The translations under genes and the position numbers were made by a program. The notes under the pieces were generated by a model. The model did no database searches, was not told the origin of the DNA, and saw nothing but the letters and a program-made list of their open reading frames with translations. Shown piece after piece: positions 26,725 through 35,632 of a stretch of DNA of 64,000 nt; the first letter of the stretch is position 1, and every line of letters begins with the position of its first letter. This DNA is from Bacillota bacterium (lineage in GTDB: Bacteria > Bacillota > Clostridia > Lachnospirales > Lachnospiraceae), in assembly GCA_023392535.1 (NCBI GenBank), contig JAEVYY010000024.1:162014-226013 (forward strand), read 5' to 3'.

Positions 26725-28488
26725 TTATGCCCTTACATCAAAAGAAAATTGTGATATCATAGCGTTATGTTTATTTTTATTCATCATTTCATCAACGATA
26801 TTAATTTCCTGTTCTTTCAATAAAACCTCTGACGTCATGGAATACCCACTTTTTTCTAGTCTATCCTTTAACAGATGAATATGATCTGTCAGAAACGTAA
26901 TCATCTCCTCTTTTTCCAGATAGAACTTAGTACTAACTTTATGATGTTGCATCGCAACATAAATATCTATAGTTCCCAGATGATCCATTTCCAAATGCAG
27001 CAAGGCACTTACATTTCCATCTTTACTAGCCAAACTCTTTTTATTGGTATATACATATAATTCTCCATGCGCATTTTCTTGACTCATTTTTAGAGGTAAT
27101 TGTACATAGGTATATAAATTATTTAATTGATTCATGAACTCGACATTGCTCGACAGTTGGCTTACGCTTTTCATGAGAGGTGAACTCTCTTTCGTTATAT
27201 TTGCCATGCTTTCAGCCAGTTTTACAGTTTGCTGCTGAATCCTATTGTACAGTTCCTCAATTTTACCCTCTTTCGCTACTTCCTCCGGAAGAATCATCCA
27301 TTGCTTTATTACCTGTCCCTTCATAAGACTCATAAAGCCTTTACTGCTAAGCAACTCTGCTATTTCAGGATTTTTATTGAAATCTATTTTCGATATTAGA
27401 TCCTTTACTATATGTAAGAGTTTCTCTGCTGTAATCTGTCCACTTTTTACCAAAGCTACGGTATCCTCAGGAATGCCTGCCTTATGCATCTGTGCTGAAA
27501 GCTCAATTCTTTCTTCCTTATTCATCTCCAATAAAGAAACTGATGTTATTTCTGTCCCATTGTCTTCAATCACTTCACGTAATCCGTTCTGTTCTCCCTC
27601 TGCTATTATTGGGTGACCCGATTCTAATGATTTTTGAAAACTAATTTTTCCGACCTCCCCAATATCTTTTATCATTTGATCGATCGTATCATTCTTTTCA
27701 AGTACAATTGCATCAACAGATTTTCTTTCCCCTTTCTCCATTGTTTCCTGCCAGGAAGTTGCAGAAGGGTCCTTTACTTTTCCAGCAAATATCTGAACGA
27801 ACAGTTCCATAAAATTATCTACATCCGTTTGTTTTCCGTTCTGCAATATCGTATCAAATGCTTGTAGCAACTGATCTGCCACATCAACTGTCGCATTCAT
27901 AATATTATTTTCATAATTCTTAAAATTTTGAAATTGCATGATATTTTCAGGTGTAACAGGAATTTGCATTCGATTCATTTGCACAATCATTTCCTTGCCC
28001 ACTTCTGGATTATTTAGAATCTGCCTGTAACTATTTTGCAACGATTCTTTATCCACAGCCATCCCCTCTTCCATCATTGTAGAAACCATTGAAACAGAGG
28101 TGTTATTCAAGGGTATCCGTGCAGCATGGATTGCATTTAATATGGTTGTGTTCTGATTCCTATTTTCAAATAATGGCCTTATAGACACTTTAGCATCCGA
28201 TATCGCCTTTATTTCAAATGTCATTGTTTGTCCCAGCTCAATATTCATATCTCGTTCTAATCTTGCTGTTATAATAAGATCTTTGCTCAGCGCAATGTCC
28301 ACTTCTCCATTACGAATAGCCACTACTTCTCCTTGAAAGGTCTGTCCGGGTGCCATATTACGTATTTCCTGTGTGACATGATTATTAGACGCCCCCTCGG
28401 AAGAAGTCGTCTGCGATACCTGCATAGAATTACCCAACGCCGTATTTGGTTTACCAGGATTAAAAAAAGAGGATAAATTAAGTCCCAT
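26725..28488 (-). CDS. YlqG-like (FliK-related) hypothetical protein
   Basis: The 587-residue protein is mostly helical, rich in Lys, Glu, Asn and Gln. An N-terminal Ser/Thr/Asn-rich linker precedes a conserved core with GQTFQGEVVAIRNGEVDIAL (OB-like). The C-terminal part resembles the hook-length control (FliK) C-terminal domain (MDHLGTIDIYVAMQHHKVST). No signal peptide or membrane segment is visible. The gene order rnhB-ylqG-ylqH with the FlhB-like partner is shared with Bacillus. Its function is unestablished, and the FliK link is based on fold-level resemblance only. Confidence 0.62.
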   Translation of the reverse strand: MGLNLSSFFNPGKPNTALGNSMQVSQTTSSEGASNNHVTQEIRNMAPGQTFQGEVVAIRNGEVDIALSKDLIITARLERDMNIELGQTMTFEIKAISDAKVSIRPLFENRNQNTTILNAIHAARIPLNNTSVSMVSTMMEEGMAVDKESLQNSYRQILNNPEVGKEMIVQMNRMQIPVTPENIMQFQNFKNYENNIMNATVDVADQLLQAFDTILQNGKQTDVDNFMELFVQIFAGKVKDPSATSWQETMEKGERKSVDAIVLEKNDTIDQMIKDIGEVGKISFQKSLESGHPIIAEGEQNGLREVIEDNGTEITSVSLLEMNKEERIELSAQMHKAGIPEDTVALVKSGQITAEKLLHIVKDLISKIDFNKNPEIAELLSSKGFMSLMKGQVIKQWMILPEEVAKEGKIEELYNRIQQQTVKLAESMANITKESSPLMKSVSQLSSNVEFMNQLNNLYTYVQLPLKMSQENAHGELYVYTNKKSLASKDGNVSALLHLEMDHLGTIDIYVAMQHHKVSTKFYLEKEEMITFLTDHIHLLKDRLEKSGYSMTSEVLLKEQEINIVDEMMNKNKHNAMISQFSFDVRA

Positions 28489-28496
28489 ATCATCAC

Positions 28497-29255
28497 CTAT
28501 GTGAAGTTCTTGATAAATGTTTTCCTATGAATTTGAGATGGTCCGTACTTTTTGATTGCTTCAATATGTAATGCGGCTCCATATCCTTTATTCGATGCGA
28601 ATCCATATTCTGGCATAATAGAATCATATTGTTCCATCAGTTTGTCTCTCGTGACCTTTGCAATAATACTGGCTGCCGCAATAGAAACGCTTTTTGTATC
28701 ACCCTTGATGATGGGAATTTGCTGAATTTCTATTTTGGGTATTGTAACCGCATCATTTAATAATATATCGGGTTTTACTGCAAGTTTATGAATAGCCTCT
28801 CGCATAGCTTCATAAGTAGCTTGCAAAATATTTATTTCATCAATTCTCTCTGAACTTGCATATCCAATCCCTGTCGCCACTGCCTTTTCCATAATAATAT
28901 TATATAATTCATCTCTCTTTTTCGCGGTTAGCTGCTTGGAATCGTTCAAATATAAAATTTCACAATCACTAGGTAAAATTACTGCACCTGCCACAACAGG
29001 ACCAGCCAAAGGTCCTCTTCCCACCTCATCAATTCCACATATATAACCATAGTCAGCATATTTATTTTCGTATACACTCATTTTCTGGATACGTTCTTTT
29101 TCTATTTCAATTGCTTCTATTTGTTTTCTCGCCTTTGTCACAAGCCTTACTACGCCGATTCGCTCATCACGCCCATAAGTTCTAATAAATTCAGGCAGCA
29201 TTGCAATATCTGCCGCCTGATAAATTTCTCTTATTGAATTAATCTTATGTTCCAT
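28497..29255 (-). CDS. rnhB: Ribonuclease HII
   Basis: The 252-residue enzyme cleaves RNA in RNA-DNA hybrids and removes misincorporated ribonucleotides from DNA. The catalytic Asp and Glu lie in CGIDEVGRGPLAGPVV (about residue 73 onward), and further acidic residues follow in YLNDSKQL and LLNDAV. A 70-residue N-terminal extension before the core is normal for Firmicute RnhB. It is 8 bp upstream of the ylqG-like gene and 15 bp after lepB in the same operon. Confidence 0.96.
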   Translation of the reverse strand: MEHKINSIREIYQAADIAMLPEFIRTYGRDERIGVVRLVTKARKQIEAIEIEKERIQKMSVYENKYADYGYICGIDEVGRGPLAGPVVAGAVILPSDCEILYLNDSKQLTAKKRDELYNIIMEKAVATGIGYASSERIDEINILQATYEAMREAIHKLAVKPDILLNDAVTIPKIEIQQIPIIKGDTKSVSIAAASIIAKVTRDKLMEQYDSIMPEYGFASNKGYGAALHIEAIKKYGPSQIHRKTFIKNFT

Positions 29256-29270
29256 CTGTTGCTCTTTTCT

Positions 29271-29810
29271 TTATTGATGTTTTAATATGCCAAATTTATT
29301 GATTGGCCAAATTCTGATAAAAGCACGACCAATAATATCTTCTCTTTTGATATTAGCTACACTTGGATCTCTGCTATCTGAACTATTATTACGATTGTCT
29401 CCCAGTACAAAATATTCATCATCCGAAAGAGTAATGGTTTCGGCTGCTCTGCCTGGGTTTTGCATGATCTCTCTTCCGTATGTCTCATTTAGTATTGAAT
29501 CATTAATATAAATGTTTCCGTCTTCATCAATGCGGACTGTTTCTCCAGGCATACCAATAACACGTTTGATATAATAAGTTTTATCTGCATATTGAAATGG
29601 AAATACAATAATATCAAATCTCTTTGGTTCCTTTAACCGATAGGATATCTTATCTACAATCAGATTATCTCCATCACTTAAAGTTGTTTCCATGCTACTC
29701 CCAATTACTTGTGTTCTCTGACCTACAAATGTTATAACCAAATATGTAAGGCACAATACCACTAATAAATATAGGCTTGTACTTAATATTTCCTTTATAA
29801 CTGATTTCAT
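29271..29810 (-). CDS. lepB: Signal peptidase I
   Basis: The 179-residue type I signal peptidase has one N-terminal membrane helix. The catalytic Ser is in VIGSSMETTL and the catalytic Lys in YYIKRVIGMPGE. The GDNRNNSSDSRD box D/E segment follows. It releases exported proteins from the membrane by cleaving their signal peptides. GAGGAGATTA precedes the ATG. It is one of two lepB genes flanking rbgA; the two proteins differ clearly in the membrane segment and loops. Confidence 0.95.
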   Translation of the reverse strand: MKSVIKEILSTSLYLLVVLCLTYLVITFVGQRTQVIGSSMETTLSDGDNLIVDKISYRLKEPKRFDIIVFPFQYADKTYYIKRVIGMPGETVRIDEDGNIYINDSILNETYGREIMQNPGRAAETITLSDDEYFVLGDNRNNSSDSRDPSVANIKREDIIGRAFIRIWPINKFGILKHQ

Positions 29811-29837
29811 TTCTTAATCTCCTCACATAATCTATCT

Positions 29838-30683
29838 CTATTCTGGAAATTCTAACGTAATCTTTCCTATCTTTCCCGTCCTAAATTCATCTATTAGCAT
29901 AGCAGACGCTTTCATAAGATCAAGCTCTTTTCCCCGCATATAACAATTCCTCTTTTCTGCAATTTGTTGCAAAATAATAAAAGCTTCTGTGGTATCTGCG
30001 TTTATCTCATAACGATCTTTTAACAACTCTGGATAATTTAGTTGCATGAATTTAATGAACTCAAGTGCAAGCTCATCAATTTGTAATATTTCGTCATTCA
30101 TAGAACCAATTAATGCCAACTTCATTCCTACTTGCTGATCTTCAAACCGTGGCCATAAGATTCCTGGTGTATCCAGTAATTCAAGCGTACGGTTAAGGCG
30201 AATCCACTGCTTTCCTTTTGTGACACCTGGCTTGTTTCCTGTCTTTGTACAAGCTTTACCAGCAAATGTATTGATAAACGTTGATTTCCCTACGTTTGGA
30301 ATACCAACCACCATCGCTCGTACTGGCCGATTTAAAATACCTCTTTTTCTGTCTCTTTCTATTTTTTCTTTACATGCATCCTGCACAACACCATGTATGG
30401 ACTTAATACCATTTCCGGATTTCGCATTTACTTCCAATACATAATATCCTTTCTCTTTAAAATGCTCCATCCATCGTTTATTATGCCTGCTATCCGCAAG
30501 ATCTGATTTATTTAATAAAATGATGCGAGATTTATGCTTTCCTAATTGATCAATATCCGGATTTCGACTGCTCTGTGGAATTCTGGCATCGACTAATTCT
30601 ATAATTAAATCAATTAATTTAATATTTTCTTCCATCATTCTTTTTGCTTTTGTCATATGACCTGGGTACCATTGATAATTCAT
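29838..30683 (-). CDS. rbgA: Ribosome biogenesis GTPase RbgA (YlqF)
   Basis: The 281-residue circularly permuted GTPase has G4 (LLNKSDLAD, about residue 60) before G1 (GIPNVGKST) and G3 (DTPGILWPR). A C-terminal ANTAR-like helical domain follows. It acts in late 50S assembly. The N-terminal YQWYPGHMTKAKRMM is diagnostic. It lies between the two signal peptidase genes in an operon order close to that of Bacillus (rplS-ylqF-rnhB). Confidence 0.96.
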   Translation of the reverse strand: MNYQWYPGHMTKAKRMMEENIKLIDLIIELVDARIPQSSRNPDIDQLGKHKSRIILLNKSDLADSRHNKRWMEHFKEKGYYVLEVNAKSGNGIKSIHGVVQDACKEKIERDRKRGILNRPVRAMVVGIPNVGKSTFINTFAGKACTKTGNKPGVTKGKQWIRLNRTLELLDTPGILWPRFEDQQVGMKLALIGSMNDEILQIDELALEFIKFMQLNYPELLKDRYEINADTTEAFIILQQIAEKRNCYMRGKELDLMKASAMLIDEFRTGKIGKITLEFPE

Positions 30684-30720
30684 ATTCTAATTTCTCTCTT
30701 ATCTTTATTTCGTATTGTTT

Positions 30721-31332
30721 TTATTTGATTAAACCAAGGCCACTATCACCAGATGCCATTTTAAACCATGCTTTTCCTAATATGGTTTCCCTTTTAATTC
30801 CTGCGATATTACCCGATCGGCTATCTTCACTACTATTCACATTATCCCCAAGAACAAAATATTCATCCATTGCTAAATGCAGGGGATTCTCCGCTATTCC
30901 AGGATCTGCAATCTTGTCATAAGTAATACCTTCTTGTAATAAATCATTAATATATATTTTTCCTTCTTTCATATGTACGGTTTCTCCTGGTAATGCAATA
31001 ACTCTTTTTACATAGTAATGTGTGTTACGATTCCCATTCGGTAAAAAAACGATGATATCACCACGCTTAGGAGAAGAAATTTGATAAACAAATCGATTGA
31101 TTAATATCTCCTGTCCGTTATATAGATTGGGTTCCATAGATACCCCTATCACACTTGTCTTCAGCCCGAACGCGTATACGCTAACGAAAGCAAAGAAAAT
31201 GGAGGCTGCAATGCAAAATACAATATGCAGGACTTCCTTCACTGTGCTACTATTCAGTTTTCTTTTTTTCTTATAAAAACTTAGTCCCTTTTGCCTTCTT
31301 GACATTTTTCTTTTCGTCACTTTCATTTCCAT
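30721..31332 (-). CDS. lepB: Signal peptidase I (second copy)
   Basis: The 203-residue protein has a basic N-terminal tail of about 27 residues, one membrane helix (about 30-50), the Ser motif VIGVSMEPNL, the Lys motif YYVKRVIALPGE and GDNVNSSEDSR. It is 24 residues longer than the downstream LepB, mainly at the N-terminus. The ATG at 31332 has no strong ribosome binding site, so an inner start (MSRRQKG) is possible. A separate promoter and the rplS terminator lie upstream, so expression is at least partly independent of rplS. Confidence 0.93.
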   Translation of the reverse strand: MEMKVTKRKMSRRQKGLSFYKKKRKLNSSTVKEVLHIVFCIAASIFFAFVSVYAFGLKTSVIGVSMEPNLYNGQEILINRFVYQISSPKRGDIIVFLPNGNRNTHYYVKRVIALPGETVHMKEGKIYINDLLQEGITYDKIADPGIAENPLHLAMDEYFVLGDNVNSSEDSRSGNIAGIKRETILGKAWFKMASGDSGLGLIK

Positions 31333-31399
31333 TTAAACATATCTTTTATCTGGAAAAATCCTCATAGGTAATTTTTGTTAATAAATCACTTACTAGAAC

Positions 31400-31428
31400 A
31401 GTATAGCGTAAAAAAATATAATTGTCAT
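31400..31428 (-). promoter_or_regulatory. Sigma-A promoter of the lepB-rbgA block
   Basis: ATGACA (31423-31428) and TATACT (31400-31405) are 17 bp apart on the minus strand, just after the rplS terminator. Confidence 0.68.
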
Positions 31429-31439
31429 CCCTGCAAACT

Positions 31440-31473
31440 AAAAAAAGGACAAGGTACTTTTAAGTACTTGCCC
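31440..31473 (-). terminator. Terminator after rplS
   Basis: On the minus strand GGGCAAGTACTT pairs with GTACCTTGTCC around a short loop, followed by seven T residues. It closes the rplS transcript. Confidence 0.85.
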
Positions 31474-31485
31474 TAAATTTCTATC

Positions 31486-31833
31486 TTATTTAACCAATTC
31501 TTTTACTTTTGCTTTCTTTCCAACTCTATCTCTCAAGTAGTTAAGTTTCGCTCTTCTTACTTTACCTCTTCTAACCACTTCAATTTTTTCTACGTTTGGA
31601 GAATGTAACGGCCATGTCTTTTCAACTCCAATTCCATTGGAAGATTTTCTTACAGTAAAAGTGGCTCTATTACTTCCGCCTTGCTTCTTTAATACGGTTC
31701 CTTCAAAAATCTGAATTCTTTCGCGGTTTCCCTCTTTAATTTTACCATAAACCTTGACTGTATCACCTACATGAAACTCAGATACTGTTTCTTTTAATTG
31801 CTCTGCTTCAATTTCTCTAATTATTTCGTTCAT
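31486..31833 (-). CDS. rplS: 50S ribosomal protein L19
   Basis: The 115-residue L19 has the FHVGDTVKVYGKIKEGNRER core and the conserved C-terminal VRRGKVRRAKLNYLR. It sits at the subunit interface of the ribosome. It is followed by a strong terminator and preceded by its own promoter and a leader of about 70 nt, so its dosage can be set apart from trmD-rimM. Confidence 0.98.
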   Translation of the reverse strand: MNEIIREIEAEQLKETVSEFHVGDTVKVYGKIKEGNRERIQIFEGTVLKKQGGSNRATFTVRKSSNGIGVEKTWPLHSPNVEKIEVVRRGKVRRAKLNYLRDRVGKKAKVKELVK

Positions 31834-31902
31834 TGTAATCTCCTTATACTCTTGGACGTTCTTAATACATACTGTACCAGCGGACCATCTCTTTCTCGCA
31901 AC
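31834..31902 (-). promoter_or_regulatory. Candidate rplS mRNA leader
   Basis: This is the leader of about 69 nt between the inferred start site and rplS. It holds an 8-codon open frame (31862-31888, start ATG, stop TAA) preceded by a GAGAAAGAG stretch, and GC-rich stems. Ribosomal protein leaders of L19 are known in Firmicutes. Whether this one is such a regulator is inference. Confidence 0.4.
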
Positions 31903-31908
31903 GTTACA

Positions 31909-31937
31909 ACAATACCATATTATGTTTAAAAATGCAA
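31909..31937 (-). promoter_or_regulatory. Sigma-A promoter of rplS
   Basis: TTGCAT (31932-31937) and TATTGT (31909-31914) are 17 bp apart on the minus strand, between trmD and rplS. Confidence 0.65.
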
Positions 31938-31961
31938 GGATTTCTACTCATATTTTCTCTA

Positions 31962-32672
31962 TTAATTACTATTTTCTTTATTTTTCCAATACATCTCATA
32001 AAGATCCGGTCTTCTTTCTTTTGTCCTTACTATTGATTGTTCCAGACGCCATTTTGCTATCTTTTCATGATGCCCTGACAATAGAACTTCTGGTACCTTT
32101 TTCTCGTTCCACTCTTCAGGCCGCGAATACTGCGGATACTCTAACAAGTATCCTGAAAAAGATTCTGTTAGTGCTGACTCTTCATTGCTTAATACTCCCG
32201 GTATTAATCTTGATATCGCGTCAATCATGACCATTGCAGGCAATTCACCACCTGTCAGCACATAATCTCCGATCGATACATAGTCTGTCACGATTTCTTC
32301 TAGTACCCTGTCATCAATGCCTTCATAATGCCCACATAAAAAAATCAAATCTTCTTCTTTTGAAAAATTTCTGGCCATACTTTGGTTGAATGTAGTTCCC
32401 TGAGGCGTTACATAAATAACTCTTGGTCTTCTACCATTTAAATGATCTAAAACAGATACGTAAGCATCATAAACCGGTTGTGCCTGCATCAGCATGCCCG
32501 CACCTCCCCCATAGGGATAATCATCCACCTTTTTGTGTTTATTCGACGTATAGTCTCTGATATTAATAGCATTTATTTTCATACATCCTTTTTCTATTGC
32601 ACGTCCTATGACACTTGTATTCAATCCCTCTATAACCATCTCAGGAAATAATGTTAATATATGAAAATTCAT
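31962..32672 (-). CDS. trmD: tRNA (guanine-N1)-methyltransferase TrmD
   Basis: The 236-residue SPOUT methyltransferase makes m1G37 in tRNAs with a G36 anticodon base. The trefoil-knot motifs LCGHYEGIDDRV and SIGDYVLTGGELPA are present. A GTG at 32678 is in frame, but GGAG fits the ATG at 32672 (MNFHILTLFPEM), the usual N-terminus. It lies 18 bp after rimM in the translation operon. Confidence 0.97.
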   Translation of the reverse strand: MNFHILTLFPEMVIEGLNTSVIGRAIEKGCMKINAINIRDYTSNKHKKVDDYPYGGGAGMLMQAQPVYDAYVSVLDHLNGRRPRVIYVTPQGTTFNQSMARNFSKEEDLIFLCGHYEGIDDRVLEEIVTDYVSIGDYVLTGGELPAMVMIDAISRLIPGVLSNEESALTESFSGYLLEYPQYSRPEEWNEKKVPEVLLSGHHEKIAKWRLEQSIVRTKERRPDLYEMYWKNKENSN

Positions 32673-32690
32673 TTTCACAATCTCCGTTCT

Positions 32691-33200
32691 CTAATCTAAC
32701 AGGCCTTCTAATAAATGTATTCTCATCGTTTTTTCTAAAAGATTGACATCCAAAATGCATTCTTTTATTGCAGGTACTAATACTTCACCACCGGTATTTA
32801 TATCTATGACATAAACATCATTCGCTCCCGTCTGCAAAACGTCTCTTAGTATTCCGTATTCCTTACTCTCTTCATCTAATATGGTGAGGCCTATCAGATC
32901 TGCAATAAAATATTCATTATCTTTTAAAGGGACAGCATTTTCTCTTGTCACAAAAAGGCCATTCCCCTTATATTTTTCAATCTGGTTGATATCATCGATA
33001 TCAATAAATTTAAGAATTACAAACTTTTTAAAAAATTTTATTCCTTCTATTTTTAAAACTATCTGTTCTTTTCCCGTATCTAGTATAACTTCCTTTAATT
33101 TTTTATATCTATTCGGATCATCTGTTGTTGGAAATACTTTTACTTCGCCTTTAATTCCGTGTGTCGAAGATATCACTCCCACTTGTAATAGCTCTTCCAT
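32691..33200 (-). CDS. rimM: 16S rRNA processing protein RimM
   Basis: The 169-residue protein has the N-terminal barrel (QVGVISSTHGIKGEVKVFPT) and a C-terminal PRC barrel (EYFIADLIGLTILDEE). It binds S19 and helps mature the 30S head. It follows khpA, with a terminator-like hairpin in the 97-bp gap, and precedes trmD. Confidence 0.96.
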   Translation of the reverse strand: MEELLQVGVISSTHGIKGEVKVFPTTDDPNRYKKLKEVILDTGKEQIVLKIEGIKFFKKFVILKFIDIDDINQIEKYKGNGLFVTRENAVPLKDNEYFIADLIGLTILDEESKEYGILRDVLQTGANDVYVIDINTGGEVLVPAIKECILDVNLLEKTMRIHLLEGLLD

Positions 33201-33257
33201 CCCATATCCTCTTTCTCATAGACTCTTTTTTCCTGCATGTATTACTTTTTCCCTTAT

Positions 33258-33291
33258 AGAAAAAAAGGGGACTACTCAAATGAGCGCCCCC
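33258..33291 (-). terminator. Terminator-like hairpin between khpA and rimM
   Basis: On the minus strand GGGG...CTCA pairs with TGAG...CCCC with an internal loop, followed by seven T residues. It probably lowers read-through from rpsP-khpA into rimM-trmD. Confidence 0.68.
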
Positions 33292-33297
33292 AATTCA

Positions 33298-33525
33298 TCA
33301 AATAATTTCTACTTCTACTTTCTTATTGTCTTTGGATGATGCTGCCTTAACAACAGAGCGGATTGCTTTTGCAATTCTGCCTTGTTTTCCGATTACTTTT
33401 CCCATATCAGACGCTGCAACATGAAGTTCTACTGTGATATTTTTACCGTTTTCCTTTTCTGTTACAACAACTTCATCCGGATTATCAACAAGTGCTTTTG
33501 CAATTACTTCTACTAATTCTTTCAT
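33298..33525 (-). CDS. khpA: KH-domain RNA-binding protein KhpA (YlqC)
   Basis: The 75-residue protein is a single KH domain with the GxxG loop in VIGKQGRIAKAIR. KhpA binds RNA with KhpB/Jag and affects cell division and elongation in Gram-positive bacteria. The frame opens at 33549, but GGAGGTGGCTC precedes the ATG at 33525. It is directly downstream of rpsP, the usual position. Confidence 0.95.
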   Translation of the reverse strand: MKELVEVIAKALVDNPDEVVVTEKENGKNITVELHVAASDMGKVIGKQGRIAKAIRSVVKAASSKDNKKVEVEII

Positions 33526-33555
33526 GAGCCACCTCCAAAAAAGCGTCAACAGTTC

Positions 33556-33801
33556 CTATTTTTCTATTCCTGCTGCTTTTAAGATCTTGCCTACAACTTC
33601 AGTTGGCTGCGCACCGTTCGATAACCATTTTTTAGCCAATTCTGCATCAACTTTAAATGTGCTAGGATCTGTATTCGGATCATAAGTTCCTATTTCTTCA
33701 ATGAATTTTCCATCTCTTGGAGAATTGGAGTCTGCTACTACGATTCTATAAAAAGGAGCTTTCTTTTGACCCATTCTTCTTAATCTAATTTTAACTGCCA
33801 T
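33556..33801 (-). CDS. rpsP: 30S ribosomal protein S16
   Basis: The 81-residue S16 starts AVKIRLRRMGQKKAPFYRIV after the Met, the standard N-terminus. The frame is open to 33810, but GGAGGTGAAAAAC fits the ATG at 33801. It stabilises the 16S rRNA 5' domain. It lies between ffh and khpA. Confidence 0.98.
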   Translation of the reverse strand: MAVKIRLRRMGQKKAPFYRIVVADSNSPRDGKFIEEIGTYDPNTDPSTFKVDAELAKKWLSNGAQPTEVVGKILKAAGIEK

Positions 33802-33847
33802 GTTTTTCACCTCCGCTTAATTAAGCTTATTTTCTTAGTTTAATCTA

Positions 33848-35209
33848 TTAAAAAGGTAATTTAAAGCCTCCTGGGAAGCCTCCTCTACCCTTTTTACCAA
33901 TTCCTCCCATCATACCTGGGAGCTGCTTCATCATTTTCTGAGATTGTTCAAACTGTTTGATGAATCTGTTTACCACACTGATATCCACACCTGCTCCTTT
34001 TGCAATACGATGCTTTCTCCTTGGATTCAAAAGTTTGGGATTCTGTCTCTCTTCTGGCGTCATCGACAATACGATTGCCTCCATTCTGGAAAGCTGCTTA
34101 TCATCTACCATAGATTCTATATCACCCAATTTTGCACCCATTCCCGGCATCATGCCCAATATAGAAGAAAGACCGCCCATCTTTTTCATCTGGTTCATTG
34201 ATTCCAAATAGTCTTCAAAATCAAATTTACCTTTTTTCATTTTGAATGCCATCTGTTTTTCTTTGTCTTCATCCATATCGATTTGGACTTTCTCAATCAG
34301 ACTCAAAACATCACCCATGCCAAGGATCCTGCTGGCCATTCTGTCTGGATAAAATGGCTCCAGATCAGAAAGTTTTTCGCCCATACCAACAAATAAAATT
34401 GGCTTTCCGGTCACAGCCTTTACTGATAATGCTGCTCCACCTCTTGTATCACCGTCCATTTTGGTCAATACAACGCCATCTAACCCGATTTTCTCATCAA
34501 ATTCTTTTGCAATATTAACTGCTTCTTGTCCCGTCATTGCATCCACAACTAAGAGTGTTTGGTGAACAGAAACCTTTTCTTTTATTTCCTGAAGTTCTGC
34601 CATCATGGCTTCGTCAATCTGTAACCGGCCTGCGGTATCCAAAATTACAACATTATGACCGTTTTTACCAGCATGCTCTATGGCTGCTTTCGCGATATCT
34701 AGCGGCCTTTGTTTATCTCCCATTGCAAAAACATCCACTTGCTGTTTTTCTGCATTTACCTGTAGTTGCTTGATCGCAGCTGGTCTATAGACATCACATG
34801 CCACTAATAGACTTTTCTTACCCTTTAATTTCAGTTTACCTGCAATTTTTGCAGTCGTTGTTGTTTTACCTGCACCTTGCAGACCACACATCATAATTAC
34901 TGTAATTGCTTTTCCGGGTTGCATCTTTAGTTCTGTCATATCAGAACCCATCAACACTACCATTTCTTCATTTACTATCTTTATGACCATTTGCCCCGGA
35001 TTCAGTCCATTCATAACATCAGCACCGATTGCTCTGTCTTCTACTGATTTTACAAATTGTTTTACTACTTTGAAATTAACATCTGCCTCCAGTAAAGCCA
35101 TCTTCACTTCTTTTAAGGCCGCCCTGACATCCTCCTGCGTTAAACGGCCCTTGCTCTTTAAGTTTTTAAATACATTCTGTAATTTATCCGTTAAACTTTC
35201 AAATGCCAT
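33848..35209 (-). CDS. ffh: Signal recognition particle protein Ffh
   Basis: The 453-residue SRP54 homologue has an N domain, a G domain (GLQGAGKTTTTAKIA, DTAGRLQID, TKMDGDTRGG) and a methionine-rich M domain (PGMMGGIGKKGRGGFPGG end) that binds SRP RNA and signal sequences. It forms the targeting complex with FtsY, encoded at 38136. It begins 3 bp after the stop of ylxM, the usual pair. Confidence 0.98.
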   Translation of the reverse strand: MAFESLTDKLQNVFKNLKSKGRLTQEDVRAALKEVKMALLEADVNFKVVKQFVKSVEDRAIGADVMNGLNPGQMVIKIVNEEMVVLMGSDMTELKMQPGKAITVIMMCGLQGAGKTTTTAKIAGKLKLKGKKSLLVACDVYRPAAIKQLQVNAEKQQVDVFAMGDKQRPLDIAKAAIEHAGKNGHNVVILDTAGRLQIDEAMMAELQEIKEKVSVHQTLLVVDAMTGQEAVNIAKEFDEKIGLDGVVLTKMDGDTRGGAALSVKAVTGKPILFVGMGEKLSDLEPFYPDRMASRILGMGDVLSLIEKVQIDMDEDKEKQMAFKMKKGKFDFEDYLESMNQMKKMGGLSSILGMMPGMGAKLGDIESMVDDKQLSRMEAIVLSMTPEERQNPKLLNPRRKHRIAKGAGVDISVVNRFIKQFEQSQKMMKQLPGMMGGIGKKGRGGFPGGFKLPF

Positions 35210-35212
35210 TTA

Positions 35213-35551
35213 TTATAGCTCCTCTAATATCTCATTAGACAGTTTTTTTATTCTCTGTATTTCAGAATTTTCAGCAATTGCACTTTCTGATATCCGATTG
35301 ATTTCTTGAATGCTTGACTTAATCTTTATAAACTTTTCTACCAAATGTAATTTACTTTCATACTCTAATAGAATCTTATCACATCTTTTAAGCAAATCAT
35401 GAACACCCTGTCTGCTAATTCCGATTTTGTCTGCAATTTCACTCAATGACATATCATTATATACCGATTCTTCGTATATGATTTTTTGATGATCTGTTAA
35501 TAATTCACCATAGAAATCATATAACAAACCTTGCTCAACAATTTTCTCCAT
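35213..35551 (-). CDS. ylxM: YlxM-like helix-turn-helix protein, SRP operon
   Basis: The 112-residue UPF0122 protein resembles a sigma-70 region 4 helix-turn-helix (YNDMSLSEIADKIGISRQGV). YlxM is encoded next to ffh and is thought to modulate the SRP pathway; the mechanism is not settled. The frame opens at 35584, but the GGGTGA site favours the ATG at 35551 and the usual length. It is first in the ylxM-ffh-rpsP transcript. Confidence 0.9.
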   Translation of the reverse strand: MEKIVEQGLLYDFYGELLTDHQKIIYEESVYNDMSLSEIADKIGISRQGVHDLLKRCDKILLEYESKLHLVEKFIKIKSSIQEINRISESAIAENSEIQRIKKLSNEILEEL

Positions 35552-35603
35552 ATCTTCACCCATGAAATGATATACCAGCGACAAGAATACCAGTACTTAA
35601 ATT

Positions 35604-35632
35604 ATTTTACAGTAATAAAAGTTTAGTGTCAA
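35604..35632 (-). promoter_or_regulatory. Sigma-A promoter of ylxM-ffh-rpsP
   Basis: TTGACA (35627-35632) and TAAAAT (35604-35609) are 17 bp apart on the minus strand. The -35 box lies inside one arm of the hairpin at 35624-35651. Confidence 0.8.
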
